Positions 38,370 through 45,813 of a stretch of 64,000 bases of DNA are shown one piece after another. The notes beneath the pieces are model-generated. The model was not told the DNA's origin, did not search any database, and worked only from the letters and a program-made list of their open reading frames with translations. The translations under genes and the position numbers were made by a program. How positions within the stretch are numbered: position 1 is the stretch's first letter; every line of letters starts with the position of its first letter. Origin of the DNA: JAEUJM01 sp044221555 (GTDB lineage Bacteria > Actinomycetota > Acidimicrobiia > Acidimicrobiales > DATDAH01); NCBI GenBank assembly GCA_044221555.1, contig JBGAOY010000002.1, forward strand, positions 248,001 to 312,000, in the 5' to 3' direction.

Positions 38370-40907
38370 ATGCGAGCGAACCCGACAACGACCTGGGCGG
38401 GAGCACTGGTGGCCATGATCGCCCTGCTCGTGACATCCACGGGTCCGGCCGTGGCCGCACGGGCGGGATCGGACGTGGTCACCGCGTCGCCGGAAGCGAA
38501 CGTCGTGTCGGTGGCGACCGCCGCCGACTACCGGCTGGCGCTCGCCGACCTGTCGCGCCTGGTGGGGACGGGGTCCAACCGCATCGACATCACCGCCGAC
38601 TTCGCCATGAGCGGTTCGGCGTGGCCCACCTACGACGGGTCCCGCCCGCTCACCGTCGACGGCAACGGTCACCGGGTCGACGGGGGCCCGGCCCTGCGCC
38701 CCTTCCTGCTGGTCGAGGGCGGCCCGACGGTGAAGGTGCAGGACGTCACCCTGGCCGGCTTCCGAAGCTCGGCGATCATCGCCACCCCCGACGCTGCTGA
38801 CGAGTGGGGCCAGCTCATCGTGCGGCGCAGCCGGTTCAGTGGGAACTCCACCACGGGAACGGGCGGCGCGATCGCGGCGGCGTGGCTCGACGTCAACCAG
38901 AGCACGTTCGACGACAACCACGCCACCGGTGAGGACCACTGGGGCGGAGGCGCCGTCTACGCGCAGTACTACCTGACCGCCACCCGCAGCACGTTCACCG
39001 AGAACTCGTCCGACTTCGACGCGGCCGCGCTCCAGTCGTCGGGCAACCTCTACCTGTCCGCCTCGACCATCGTCGACAACACCTCGCCGGCCACGTCCGT
39101 GCACGTCGACGGCACCCTCGAGTCGAAGGGGTCGGTCGTCGCCAACACCCTCGGCGGGGGTGAGGGCTGCGCGGTCGGAACCACCAACGACCACGGCAGC
39201 TTCTCGTCCGACCCATCATGCGGCTTCGACATCACCGACGCCACTGATCCCGGCCTGGCGCCGCTGGCCGACAACGGCGGCCCTACGCCCACCCGCCTGC
39301 CTGCCGAGGACTCGCCCCTCGTCGATGCCGGACCCGGTGGCGACCCGCTGTCCGACCTGTTCTGCTACCCCACCGACCAGCGGGGCGTGCGCCGCCCGGT
39401 GGGTGGGGCGTGCGACCTCGGTGCGGTCGAGCGGGGTTGGGGCCAGGTGGTGACCACCGGTGCCGACGCCGGCCCGGGCTCGTACCGCCAGGCCATCCTC
39501 GACGCGTCGGCCGCCACCCTGCCGGTGCGGATCGACCTCGACCAGCAACAGGTGTCACTCACCAGCGGCGACGTCGTCTACAGCGGCGACCAGCCGCTGG
39601 AGCTTCATGGCGTGACGGGCGCGGGGATCGACGGGGGCGGTGCCGGTCAGATCCTGCGGGCCACGGTGTCCCCGTCGGTGTCGGTCGTGGACCTCGTGCT
39701 GCGGCACGGGTCGACGGACGACTCGGGCGGTGCCGTCGAGGTCGAGACCGCCGGTGCGAACCTGACGATCGAGCGCTCGGCCCTCCTCGACAACTCGGCC
39801 GGCGTGTACGGAGGTGCAGCCGGCTCGGAGGGCGCCCTGGTGGTGCGCAATTCGACGGTGTCCGGCAACGAGGCCGGCATCGGCGGCGGCGGGCTCGCCG
39901 CCGCGGGGGTGCTCACCCTCGAGCAGGCCACGGTCACCGACAACACCTCGGGCGTGGGGGCCAACGCCGCGGGCTTCTCTGCCATCCACTCCTTCGGCTC
40001 CGTCCTCGCCGACCCGCACGGCCCGTCGAACTGCTCGTTCTCCGGGGCCACCGTGTCGGAGGGTCACAACTACTCGACCGACACCACCTGCAACCCGGGC
40101 ACCGGCACCGACGTGGCCAGCGGCGCCGACCCCCGCCTCGGTCCGGTGCGCGACAACGGGCGGGCGACCCCCACCCGCTTCCCGCTGGCGGGGTCACCGC
40201 TCGTCGACGCCATCCCCGTCGAGGACTGCCGGGCGCCGTTCGACCAACGCCAGGTCGACCGGCCGTTCCCGATCGAGGGCCCGTGCGACATCGGCGCCAT
40301 CGAAGGCGTGTACCCGGGGCACCACTTCACCGACGTCCCGGACAAGTACGACGCCGCCGTGCGCTGGGTCTCGAGCGACGTCAACGATCCGGCACTGATG
40401 ACCCCCTACGCCGGCGGGGCGTTCCTCCCGCGGCTCACCCTGACCCGCGGCAAGCTGGCGCTCACGCTCTACCGCCAGGCCGGCACGCCTGACGTGTCGT
40501 CGTTGCCGCCCATCACCTTCACCGATGTGCCCGTCGCGCAACGAGACGCCGTGCGGTGGGCGGTCGGCACCGGCATCCTCTCGGGGCGCACGCCCACCCG
40601 CTTCGGGACGGGCGACCCGAGCACGCGTGTCCAGGTGGCGGTCGCCCTCTACCGGTCGGCCGGGTCGCAGGACGTCACCCCGTTCCCGCCCCACGGGCTT
40701 GACGACGTCCCCGCATGGGCCGACGACGCGGTCACCTGGGCGGTGCACCACGGGATCATGGTCGGGACCGGAGGGGCGTTCCACTCTCGGGAGCCGGTCA
40801 CCCGCGGCCAGTTCGCTCGGTCCGACTACCGGATGGTGATCGATCCGGGAGCCTGGGCCGACCCCTCCGAGGCGCCGTCGACGGTGCCGTTCCGCCCCTC
40901 GTCCTGA
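38370..40907 (+). CDS. Secreted choice-of-anchor/beta-helix protein with SLH-like repeats
   Basis: An 845-residue exported protein. A signal peptide covers about residues 1-32 (AGALVAMIALLVTSTGPAV). Two polymorphic-repeat beta-helix regions (about 35-345 and 350-650) with motifs such as SRFSGNSTTGTGGAI, STVSGNEAGIGGGGL and ATVTDNTSG match the choice-of-anchor Q type seen in actinobacteria, each ending in GGACDLGAVE / EGPCDIGAIEG. Three SLH-like repeats (about 650-835) follow, with TPYAGGAFLPRLTLTRGKLA and FGTGDPSTRVQVAVALYR. ATG 38370 has a GAGGAG Shine-Dalgarno. It probably attaches to cell-wall polymers through the SLH repeats; its ligand is unknown. Compare the SLH-like esterase at 26273-28312. 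Confidence 0.9.
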   Translation: MRANPTTTWAGALVAMIALLVTSTGPAVAARAGSDVVTASPEANVVSVATAADYRLALADLSRLVGTGSNRIDITADFAMSGSAWPTYDGSRPLTVDGNGHRVDGGPALRPFLLVEGGPTVKVQDVTLAGFRSSAIIATPDAADEWGQLIVRRSRFSGNSTTGTGGAIAAAWLDVNQSTFDDNHATGEDHWGGGAVYAQYYLTATRSTFTENSSDFDAAALQSSGNLYLSASTIVDNTSPATSVHVDGTLESKGSVVANTLGGGEGCAVGTTNDHGSFSSDPSCGFDITDATDPGLAPLADNGGPTPTRLPAEDSPLVDAGPGGDPLSDLFCYPTDQRGVRRPVGGACDLGAVERGWGQVVTTGADAGPGSYRQAILDASAATLPVRIDLDQQQVSLTSGDVVYSGDQPLELHGVTGAGIDGGGAGQILRATVSPSVSVVDLVLRHGSTDDSGGAVEVETAGANLTIERSALLDNSAGVYGGAAGSEGALVVRNSTVSGNEAGIGGGGLAAAGVLTLEQATVTDNTSGVGANAAGFSAIHSFGSVLADPHGPSNCSFSGATVSEGHNYSTDTTCNPGTGTDVASGADPRLGPVRDNGRATPTRFPLAGSPLVDAIPVEDCRAPFDQRQVDRPFPIEGPCDIGAIEGVYPGHHFTDVPDKYDAAVRWVSSDVNDPALMTPYAGGAFLPRLTLTRGKLALTLYRQAGTPDVSSLPPITFTDVPVAQRDAVRWAVGTGILSGRTPTRFGTGDPSTRVQVAVALYRSAGSQDVTPFPPHGLDDVPAWADDAVTWAVHHGIMVGTGGAFHSREPVTRGQFARSDYRMVIDPGAWADPSEAPSTVPFRPSS

Positions 40908-40928
40908 CCGGCGGCCCACGGCGCCGTC

Positions 40929-41048
40929 GGACCGGATGGCGGAGCCGTGCCGGGGTGGGGCGGGGCTGGGGTGGGGACGTGGGAGGCTGCGGAGCGGAGC
41001 GGAGCAGCGGCGCCGACGAACCGGATGGCGGAGCCGTCCCGACGAAGG
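40929..41048 (+). repeat. Repeat family D, two units upstream of the EthD-like gene
   Basis: Two related units: a degenerate GGACCGGATGGCGGAGCCGT (40929-40948) and a full unit 41011-41041 ending GACG before the RBS. Together with the RBS GAAGGAGGGACAAAGCAGC and start codon, the full unit matches the minus-strand sequence before the amidohydrolase gene (37585) along roughly 50 bp. The segment between holds GCGGAGCGGAGCGGAGC. It lies between the SLH/beta-helix stop (40907) and the EthD-like start (41063). Confidence 0.75.
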
Positions 41049-41062
41049 AGGGACAAAGCAGC

Positions 41063-41782
41063 ATGGAGAAGCTGATGTACGTGGTGCGGGACCCGGCACG
41101 GGGGAGTGGTGACGGCCTGCGCGATGCGCTGGTCGGTGCCACCGACCGCTTCATCGCCGCCGGGGCGCGGGCGCTCACCGTCGACGCGGACGACTCGGAG
41201 TCGGACGTGGCGCCACCCCTGCCGCCTCCCGAGGACGAGCCGAGCTTCCGCGCCCTCGTGTCGGTGTGGCTGGCGTGCTACGAGCGGCGGGGACCGATCG
41301 AGGCGCTGCTCGACGAGTTGGTGCCCGACTACGACGGCTACCTGGTCGTCGAGTCGCTGTACACCGACTACGGCGAGAACGCCCACGCCGCGCCCCGCGA
41401 CTGGCCCGACGGCCGGCGCTCACCCGGCCTGCTCACGGTGACGCTGCTGCAGAAGCCCGATGCCCTGTCGTACGAGGCGTGGATCGACCACTGGCACGGA
41501 CACCAGTCGCCCATGTCCGAGGCCATGCAGCCTCGAAGCCGCTACGTGCGCAACGAGGTGGTGCGGGGCCTGACCCACGACGCCCCACCGTGGCGGGCCA
41601 TCGTCGAGGAGGCGTGGCCCAGCCCCGAGCACATCACCGATCCGTTCCTCTTCTACTCCGCCGCCTCGCAGGAGGAGTTGAACGCCAACCTGACCACGAT
41701 GCTCGACAGCGTCAACACCCTCACCGACCTGTCCACCCTGCGGGTGGCCACGATGAGCGAGTACCTGCTGCGCTCGCTGTGA
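41063..41782 (+). CDS. EthD-like dimeric alpha/beta-barrel protein
   Basis: A 239-residue protein with an EthD-like ferredoxin-fold C-terminal domain. The diagnostic block is SYEAWIDHWHGHQSPM followed by RSRYVRNEVVRGLTHD (about residues 134-176). EthD-type proteins accompany oxidative degradation systems but have no established catalytic residues. The N-terminal half (1-120) is a second, more divergent barrel-like half. ATG 41063 has a textbook GAAGGAGGG Shine-Dalgarno, inside a repeat shared with the gene at 35849-37585. The stop is followed by a short GCTGA array. Confidence 0.8.
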   Translation: MEKLMYVVRDPARGSGDGLRDALVGATDRFIAAGARALTVDADDSESDVAPPLPPPEDEPSFRALVSVWLACYERRGPIEALLDELVPDYDGYLVVESLYTDYGENAHAAPRDWPDGRRSPGLLTVTLLQKPDALSYEAWIDHWHGHQSPMSEAMQPRSRYVRNEVVRGLTHDAPPWRAIVEEAWPSPEHITDPFLFYSAASQEELNANLTTMLDSVNTLTDLSTLRVATMSEYLLRSL

Positions 41783-41851
41783 GCTGAGCTGAGCTGAGCA
41801 GCGCCGAGCCCCGGGTGCGGGCGCCACCGGGCGCCAGGCCGGTCGGGGTGC

Positions 41852-42697
41852 TCAGTCGCTCACCGCGTCGAGCCACGCGGCGGCGGCCTCGAGGTGGTGG
41901 GGGATGCGGACGCGACCGGCCCCGGCCCCGGCACGCGCCGAGGCCGCGAGGGCGTGGGCCACATCGGGGCGGGCGGCCAGCGCCCGGAGGGCGACGATCT
42001 GCACCCGGATCGTGAACAGCACTGCGCCGGTGCGGGGAAGGCGCCGCAGGGTCTGGCGCTCGCTGCGCAGCCACAGCCGGTCGCCGGCGTTCGCGGGGGT
42101 CACCCCGCCGGCGGGTGGCGGGTGCTCGGGGGCGAAAAGCGTGGGGTGGTCGTGCACCCCCCAGTTGCGACGCAGGACGATGCGGCCCTCGGGGAGGCGC
42201 TCGAGGAAGCGGTCCACCTTGGCCGACAGCTCCGTGGCGTAGTGGGGGACGGGGCCGTGGATGGCGGCCGCCGAGCCGCCGATCTTGTCGGCCAGGCGCC
42301 AGTGCGACGGGAAGCTCAGCGATGCGGCGACCAGCCGGGACGCCCCGTCGCGCTCCGCCATGAGGCACAGGTCCTCCTGCACCAGCAGCCCCGCGGCCTC
42401 GAGGGGGTGCCGGTCGGGGTCCACCGCCACGGCCGCCTGCGGGTGGTGGGTCGACAGGGCGCCGACGATCAGGTCGAGCGCCTCCCGCCCGGCCGCCTCG
42501 GTGCCGTCGAGGGCGGCGAACACGTCGTCGCGACGGTCGGCGATCAGCCGGCGCTTCAGGGCCAGTTCGTCTCCTCGTCGATCGTCGACCGCCAGCCAAC
42601 GGTCCTCGGCGATGGTGCGCAGGCCCATGTGCAGCCAGGGTGGCCCGGGCCCGAGCACCAGCTCGTCCAGCCACGCCGGCGGAGGCGTGTGCGACAC
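41852..42697 (-). CDS. Heme-dependent oxidative N-demethylase-like protein (DUF3445/HODM)
   Basis: A protein of about 281 residues matching the HODM alpha-subunit-like family, which removes methyl groups from secondary amines oxidatively. It has the family N-terminus PWLHMGLRTIAEDRWLAVDD near residue 22 and the core VAASLSFPSHWRLADKIG near 135, continued by AAIHGPVPHYATEL. The frame runs well upstream, but GTG 42697 is the last start before the divergent VOC gene. It is unusual that the two start codons are only nine nucleotides apart. Heme binding is inferred from the family. A sarcosine-oxidase-like gene lies at 59644-60771, suggesting that N-methyl amine catabolism is a theme of this strain. 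Confidence 0.87.
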   Translation of the reverse strand: MSHTPPPAWLDELVLGPGPPWLHMGLRTIAEDRWLAVDDRRGDELALKRRLIADRRDDVFAALDGTEAAGREALDLIVGALSTHHPQAAVAVDPDRHPLEAAGLLVQEDLCLMAERDGASRLVAASLSFPSHWRLADKIGGSAAAIHGPVPHYATELSAKVDRFLERLPEGRIVLRRNWGVHDHPTLFAPEHPPPAGGVTPANAGDRLWLRSERQTLRRLPRTGAVLFTIRVQIVALRALAARPDVAHALAASARAGAGAGRVRIPHHLEAAAAWLDAVSD

Positions 42698-42706
42698 TGG
42701 CCCCCG

Positions 42707-43147
42707 ATGGCCGAGCCGCGGGGTGTCACCGTCAACCATGTGGGGCAGTGTGTCAGCGATCTCGCCCGGTCCCGGGCCTTCTACGAGGGTGTGTTCGGCT
42801 TCCGCGCGGTGCGCGAGCTGGCCGTGCCGGACGGCGCCTCGCCGCTCCTGCGGTTGACACCACCCGTGGGCATGACCGCCCTGTACCTCGAGCTCGACGG
42901 GTTCGTGCTCGAGCTGTTGCACTTCGCCGAGGCGGGCACCGTGGATGCACCCCAGCGGGTCATGAACCACCTGGGCCTCACCCACCTGTCGTTGGGGGTG
43001 GACGACCTCGACGCCGCGCTCGACGCGGTGCGGGCCCACGGTGGCGAGGTGCTCGACGACACCAACGTCGGCGTTGCCGCGTTCGTGCGCGATCCCGACG
43101 GCCAGTTGATCGAGTTGCTCACCGGTTGGACGAAGCCGACCGGCTAG
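42707..43147 (+). CDS. VOC/glyoxalase-family protein
   Basis: A 146-residue vicinal-oxygen-chelate protein. It opens VTVNHVGQCVSDLARSRAFY with the metal-ligand His (NHVGQCV), and has a second ligand His in LTHLSLGVDDLDAALDAV and Glu in DPDGQLIELLTG. It may be a methylmalonyl-CoA epimerase-like, dioxygenase or lyase-type protein. The ATG at 42707 is nine nucleotides from the divergent N-demethylase start codon, so both promoters must overlap. Downstream it is convergent with the peroxiredoxin gene across 16 nt. Confidence 0.87.
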   Translation: MAEPRGVTVNHVGQCVSDLARSRAFYEGVFGFRAVRELAVPDGASPLLRLTPPVGMTALYLELDGFVLELLHFAEAGTVDAPQRVMNHLGLTHLSLGVDDLDAALDAVRAHGGEVLDDTNVGVAAFVRDPDGQLIELLTGWTKPTG

Positions 43148-43163
43148 GCAACCCGTCGGGTGG

Positions 43164-43622
43164 TCAGCGGGCGAGGCCTGCCAGCGCCGTCAGCGCTTTG
43201 TCGGCGTGGGTGTTCATGTTCAGCTCGCTCGTCACCACCTCGAGCAGCTGATGGTCGGTGCCGATCACGAAGGTGGACCGCTTGTTGGGCAACGGCCCTC
43301 GGCGGGCCACCCCGTACGCCGCCGCCACCGCTCGGTCGGGATCCGACAGCAGCGGGTACCCGAGGTCGTGCTTGTCGTCGAACTCGGCCTGCTTGTCGAC
43401 CGCATCGGCGCTGATGCCGACCCGTCGAGCGCCCGACGCCGCGAACTCGGCCTCGAGGTCGCGGAAGTGGCAGGCCTCACGGGTGCACCCCGTGGTCAGG
43501 GCCTGGGGGTAGAAGAACAGCACCACCGGCCCGTCGGCCAGCAGCGACTCGAGCGTCACCGTCGTCCCCGTCTGATCGGACAATTCGAAGTCAGGGGCAC
43601 GATCGCCCAGTCTCAGCGCCAT
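43164..43622 (-). CDS. bcp: Thiol peroxidase / bacterioferritin-comigratory-protein-type peroxiredoxin
   Basis: A 152-residue peroxiredoxin reducing H2O2 and organic hydroperoxides via thiols. The peroxidatic Cys is in FYPQALTTGCTREACHFRD near residue 46, with a possible resolving Cys five residues on, the usual BCP spacing. The N-terminal LGDRAPDFELSDQTG is standard. A TAGCCT box six nucleotides before the ATG indicates a likely leaderless transcript. The gene is divergent from the L,D-transpeptidase gene (ATG 43699) with about 76 bp between start codons. Confidence 0.93.
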   Translation of the reverse strand: MALRLGDRAPDFELSDQTGTTVTLESLLADGPVVLFFYPQALTTGCTREACHFRDLEAEFAASGARRVGISADAVDKQAEFDDKHDLGYPLLSDPDRAVAAAYGVARRGPLPNKRSTFVIGTDHQLLEVVTSELNMNTHADKALTALAGLAR

Positions 43623-43628
43623 GGGTGC

Positions 43629-43634
43629 AGGCTA
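43629..43634 (-). promoter_or_regulatory. Putative leaderless -10 box (TAGCCT)
   Basis: TAGCCT on the minus strand ends six nucleotides before the ATG at 43622 (peroxiredoxin). No Shine-Dalgarno is visible. Confidence 0.5.
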
Positions 43635-43685
43635 CTGCCGGTTCCGACGTGGGCCGGCCGACGGTGGCGCCGTTGACGCCCTCGG

Positions 43686-43691
43686 TACCCT
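43686..43691 (+). promoter_or_regulatory. Putative leaderless -10 box (TACCCT)
   Basis: TACCCT ends seven nucleotides before the ATG at 43699 (L,D-transpeptidase). The divergent peroxiredoxin gene has its own box, so both transcripts in this gap may be leaderless. Confidence 0.45.
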
Positions 43692-43698
43692 GGGTTCG

Positions 43699-44475
43699 AT
43701 GTCGAAGCGGCACCGCATCCTGGCGGTCTCCCTGGTCGGGCTCCTGCTCGTCGGCGTCACGATCGTGCTGCGGTCGAGCGGCACCACCTCGGTCGAGGCG
43801 TCTGCGCTCGCGGAGAGCCTGGCCGGCGTCGAGCCCGCTCCGCCCTCCACCACCACGAGCACCACCGTCGACCCCGCGACCGAGGGGTTCGTCGCGGCGC
43901 ACGCCGGGGTCCCGTCGGTCGCCCTCTACGACTCACCCACCGCCACCCAGCCCGTGGGGACACTGGCCAACCCCACGGCGGAGAACGTGCCCCTGGCCTT
44001 CCTGGTGCGGGCCGAGCAGGGCACCCGCTATCGCGTGGCCCTGCCCGAGCGACCGAACGGTGCCGAGGCCTGGGTGGACAAGCAGGCGGTGTTCACCAAC
44101 CCGGTGCCCAACCGGATCGTGGTGGAGGTGGGGGCGCGCCGTCTCACCGTGTACCGCGGTCACAGCGACGAGGTCGTGATGGCCACGAACGTGGCCGTGG
44201 GCAAGGACGCCACGCCCACCCCGCTCGGCCACTTCTACGTCGACATCTCCGTGGCCCAGAACACCTACACCCCGTGGATCCTGAGTGTGGCCGGCTTCTC
44301 CGACGTGCTGCAGAGCTTCGGGGGCGGGAGGGGCCAGATCGCCATCCACGGGTGGAGCGACACCTCGGTGCTGGGCCAGAACGTCAGCAACGGCTGCGTA
44401 CGGGTGAGCTTCGACGACCTGTGGCGCCTCCGCGACCTCGCGCCCGTGGGCACCCCGGTCGACATCGTCGCGTAA
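43699..44475 (+). CDS. L,D-transpeptidase (YkuD domain), membrane-anchored
   Basis: A 258-residue extracytoplasmic enzyme that makes 3-3 peptidoglycan cross-links or attaches proteins to the wall. An N-terminal hydrophobic anchor (ILAVSLVGLLLVGVTIVL, residues about 8-25) is followed by a Ser/Thr linker, an SH3-like segment and the YkuD catalytic domain, with RLTVYRGHSDEVVMATNVAVG, GQIAIHGWSD and the nucleophile Cys in NVSNGCVRVS. The ATG at 43699 lies seven nucleotides after a TACCCT box. The 3' end runs into two repeat-family-D units (44476-44616) and then faces the kinase gene. Confidence 0.92.
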   Translation: MSKRHRILAVSLVGLLLVGVTIVLRSSGTTSVEASALAESLAGVEPAPPSTTTSTTVDPATEGFVAAHAGVPSVALYDSPTATQPVGTLANPTAENVPLAFLVRAEQGTRYRVALPERPNGAEAWVDKQAVFTNPVPNRIVVEVGARRLTVYRGHSDEVVMATNVAVGKDATPTPLGHFYVDISVAQNTYTPWILSVAGFSDVLQSFGGGRGQIAIHGWSDTSVLGQNVSNGCVRVSFDDLWRLRDLAPVGTPVDIVA

Positions 44476-44616
44476 CACTGGTTCCGACTCCGTCGGAACG
44501 GCTTCGCCATCCGGTTCGTCGGCGGCGCGCCTCCGCTCCGCTTCGGCACCTCGGGCCGGGACCACTGGTTCCGACTCCGTCGGAACGGCTTCGCCATCCG
44601 GTTCGTCGGCGGCGCG
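44476..44616. repeat. Repeat family D, tandem units between convergent genes
   Basis: Two 54-bp copies (44476-44529 and 44563-44616) starting CACTGGTTCCGACTCC, 87 bp apart. Each contains the conserved GGAACGGCTTCGCCATCC hairpin core. They lie in the 144-bp gap between the stops of the L,D-transpeptidase (44475) and Ser/Thr kinase (44620) genes and may terminate one or both. The core matches the units at 37601-37740 and 40929-41048. Confidence 0.8.
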
Positions 44617-44619
44617 GGG

Positions 44620-45798
44620 TCAGTAGCCGAAGGGCACCAGCAGCCGTCCGTCCACCCAGGCCTCCCAGCCGTTGGAGCAGCGGATGTGGGCCCAGTCGCC
44701 GTGCCACCCCAGCACCCCCACGTCCAGGTCGGGGTCGAGGATGGCGGTGACCGGCAGGCGCAGGTCGGGCCCGGCCCACGCGTGCATGCCGGTCCAGGGC
44801 ACCCGGTGGGTGGGCTGGTAGGTGTGCGAGGGCGAGGCCACCGTGGCGTAGCCGGCATCGGCCACCGCGGTGTTCGACGTGATCACGTGCTCGACCGCGG
44901 TAGCCGCCAGCCCTCCGCCGGCCGCGTCCTCGGCGGTCCGGGGTGGCGCCACCCCGTCGGTGGGCGCCACCTCGAGGCGGCGGGAGAGCTCTTGGAGCGA
45001 CCGGGCCACGTCGGCCACCGAGGACGGACGACGCCCCGCATCCTTGGCCATCGTGGCCTGCACCAGCGCGGCCACCTCGTCGGGCACGCCCGACGCCCGG
45101 AGATCGGCCGGCTCCTCGTCGAGGATGCGCCGGAGCAGCGAGGGGAGGGCCTCGTCACGGTGGGGCGGGAACGGTGGCTGGCCGCTGATCAGCTCGTACA
45201 GGGTGGCCCCGAACGAGTAGATGTCCGAGGCCGTCGAGGGCGAGTGCCCGTTGATCACCTCGGGCGGAGCGTAGAGGAAGCTGGCGGTCACCCCGGCGGT
45301 GTGGGTGGTCTGCTCGCCGGCGATGCGGGCGATCCCGAAGTCGGCGAGCTGCGGCGTGCCGTCGGCGGTGGTCAACACGTTGGCCGGCTTCAGGTCGCAG
45401 TGCGTCACGCCCGCGTCATGGGCGGCCGCCAGCGCCCCGGCCAGTTGCCCGCCGACGCGCAGCGTGTCGGCCCAGCCCAGCGCGCCGGTCCGGGCCAACC
45501 GGTCGGCGAGCGAGCCCCCCGAGAGGTACGACATCACGAGGTAGGGGCGGCCCTCGGCGTTGAAGCCGGCGTCGTGCACCGTGACGATGCCGGGGTGCTC
45601 GGACAGCACGCCCAGGGCCTCGCACTCGCGTTCGAAGCGCCGCCGGGCCCGGTCGTCGACGTCGACCGTGATCACCTTCACCGCCACCGGCCGCTTGAAC
45701 GCGGGCTGGAAGGCCTTGTACACCACCGCGAAGCCGCCCGAGCCGATCCGCACCGGGTCGGAGAGCCCCGGGATCCCCAGGTCCTGCAGATCGGCCAC
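44620..45798 (-). CDS. Serine/threonine protein kinase (soluble) with C-terminal SH3-like domain
   Basis: A 392-residue Hanks-type kinase with no membrane segment. The ATP loop is RIGSGGFAVVYKAF near residue 17, the lysine is in RPVAVKVI, the catalytic loop is THCDLKPANV (non-RD: Cys where Arg is usual), and DFG is in ADFGIAR. After the kinase domain (about 10-275) comes a linker and a beta-rich C-terminal domain with LGWHGDWAHIRCSNGWEAWVDG, resembling SH3-like or ligand-sensing repeats. GTG 45798 has an AGGAGGGG Shine-Dalgarno. It begins 15 nt after the stop of the DUF6777/YfaP gene, so the two form an operon. Phosphorylation of the partner is a plausible inference only. Confidence 0.92.
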   Translation of the reverse strand: MADLQDLGIPGLSDPVRIGSGGFAVVYKAFQPAFKRPVAVKVITVDVDDRARRRFERECEALGVLSEHPGIVTVHDAGFNAEGRPYLVMSYLSGGSLADRLARTGALGWADTLRVGGQLAGALAAAHDAGVTHCDLKPANVLTTADGTPQLADFGIARIAGEQTTHTAGVTASFLYAPPEVINGHSPSTASDIYSFGATLYELISGQPPFPPHRDEALPSLLRRILDEEPADLRASGVPDEVAALVQATMAKDAGRRPSSVADVARSLQELSRRLEVAPTDGVAPPRTAEDAAGGGLAATAVEHVITSNTAVADAGYATVASPSHTYQPTHRVPWTGMHAWAGPDLRLPVTAILDPDLDVGVLGWHGDWAHIRCSNGWEAWVDGRLLVPFGY

Positions 45799-45813
45799 CA
45801 GGAGAATCCCCTC

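Noticed and set aside
41783..41803. GCTGA microsatellite after the EthD-like gene
   Set aside because: Only about four short units; too small to call a meaningful repeat.
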